Assembly: GCF_947495735.1 (NCBI RefSeq)
Contig: NZ_CANMAA010000009.1
Span: 96,028 to 160,027 of the forward strand
DNA length: 64,000 bases
Source: an uncultured Pseudokineococcus sp.
GTDB taxonomy: Bacteria > Actinomycetota > Actinomycetes > Actinomycetales > Quadrisphaeraceae
Direction: 5' to 3'
The notes beneath the pieces are model-generated. The model did no database searches, had not been told where the DNA came from, and worked only from the letters and a program-made list of their open reading frames with translations. Both the position numbers and the translations under genes were made by a program. Of the stretch, positions 63,867 through 64,000 are shown piece after piece (positions within the stretch are counted from its first letter, which is position 1; each line of letters begins with the position of its first letter).

Positions 63867-64000
<134 letters not shown>

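Overview
The window is a chromosomal segment of a very GC-rich, free-living actinobacterium. Markers are FprA-type ferredoxin reductase, an MsiK/UgpC-type sugar ATPase, a DUF4032 kinase-like protein, a mycobacterium-like STPK, NnaR beside the nitrate genes, and many genes whose -10 box sits 6-8 nt before the start codon, as in leaderless transcription. A Kineosporiales-like origin is a guess; there is no rRNA or other firm taxonomic marker. I see no prophage, IS element or CRISPR. The last ~130 bases are a C/G homopolymer and look like an assembly or read-end artefact.

Layout. 1-2.8 kb: divergent OpuC-type compatible-solute permease (cut by the window edge) and ATPase, then a 3-hydroxyisobutyrate-dehydrogenase-like enzyme. 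2.9-10.4 kb: MaoC-like gene with a GAF/PP2C phosphatase, beta-carbonic anhydrase, HAD hydrolase, thiolase, lipoprotein, TRIC-type channel, DinB-like protein. 10.5-13.3 kb: GH13 alpha-glucosidase followed by an orphan GH36 N-terminal domain without a catalytic barrel. 13.4-18.2 kb: two alpha/beta hydrolases, DHH phosphoesterase, ATP-grasp ligase, NmrA-like protein. 18.2-21.85 kb: fprA, a small CarD-like protein and an MFS gene, bracketed by two arrays each of five 41-bp tandem repeats. 21.8-27.4 kb: FrnE-like DsbA, OYE reductase, SDR, Gfo/Idh/MocA, PhyH dioxygenase.

27.5-35.9 kb is a nitrate-assimilation block on the minus strand: narK, nasA, an uncharacterised small gene, nirB, nirD, then nnaR. 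The nasA-small-nirB-nirD junctions all overlap by ATGA/GTGA, so the small gene is part of a tightly coupled unit. Nitrate is imported, reduced by the molybdoenzyme NasA to nitrite, and by siroheme NirBD to ammonium.

36-46 kb: TPR-like protein, two aldo-keto reductases, CorA, tRNA-Thr(UGU), secreted EEP-family protein, cyanase, GntP permease divergent from an SDR, PIG-L deacetylase. 46.1-52.4 kb is a compact catabolic-looking operon: polysaccharide-deacetylase/imidase-like hydrolase, MHS transporter, SDR, one ORF fusing a ketopantoate-reductase-like domain to a complete M20 (carboxypeptidase G2-like) domain, and a double-length Lrp/AsnC regulator. 52.9-63.7 kb: membrane-anchored DsbA-like protein, small membrane protein, polytopic STPK, otsA-otsB, stress SDR, msiK, DUF4032, and a small membrane protein.

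Most notable: the fused reductase-peptidase and its operon, the paired 41-bp arrays, the small gene between nasA and nirB, the orphan GH36 domain, and the pervasive leaderless promoter signature, which also fixes several start codons.
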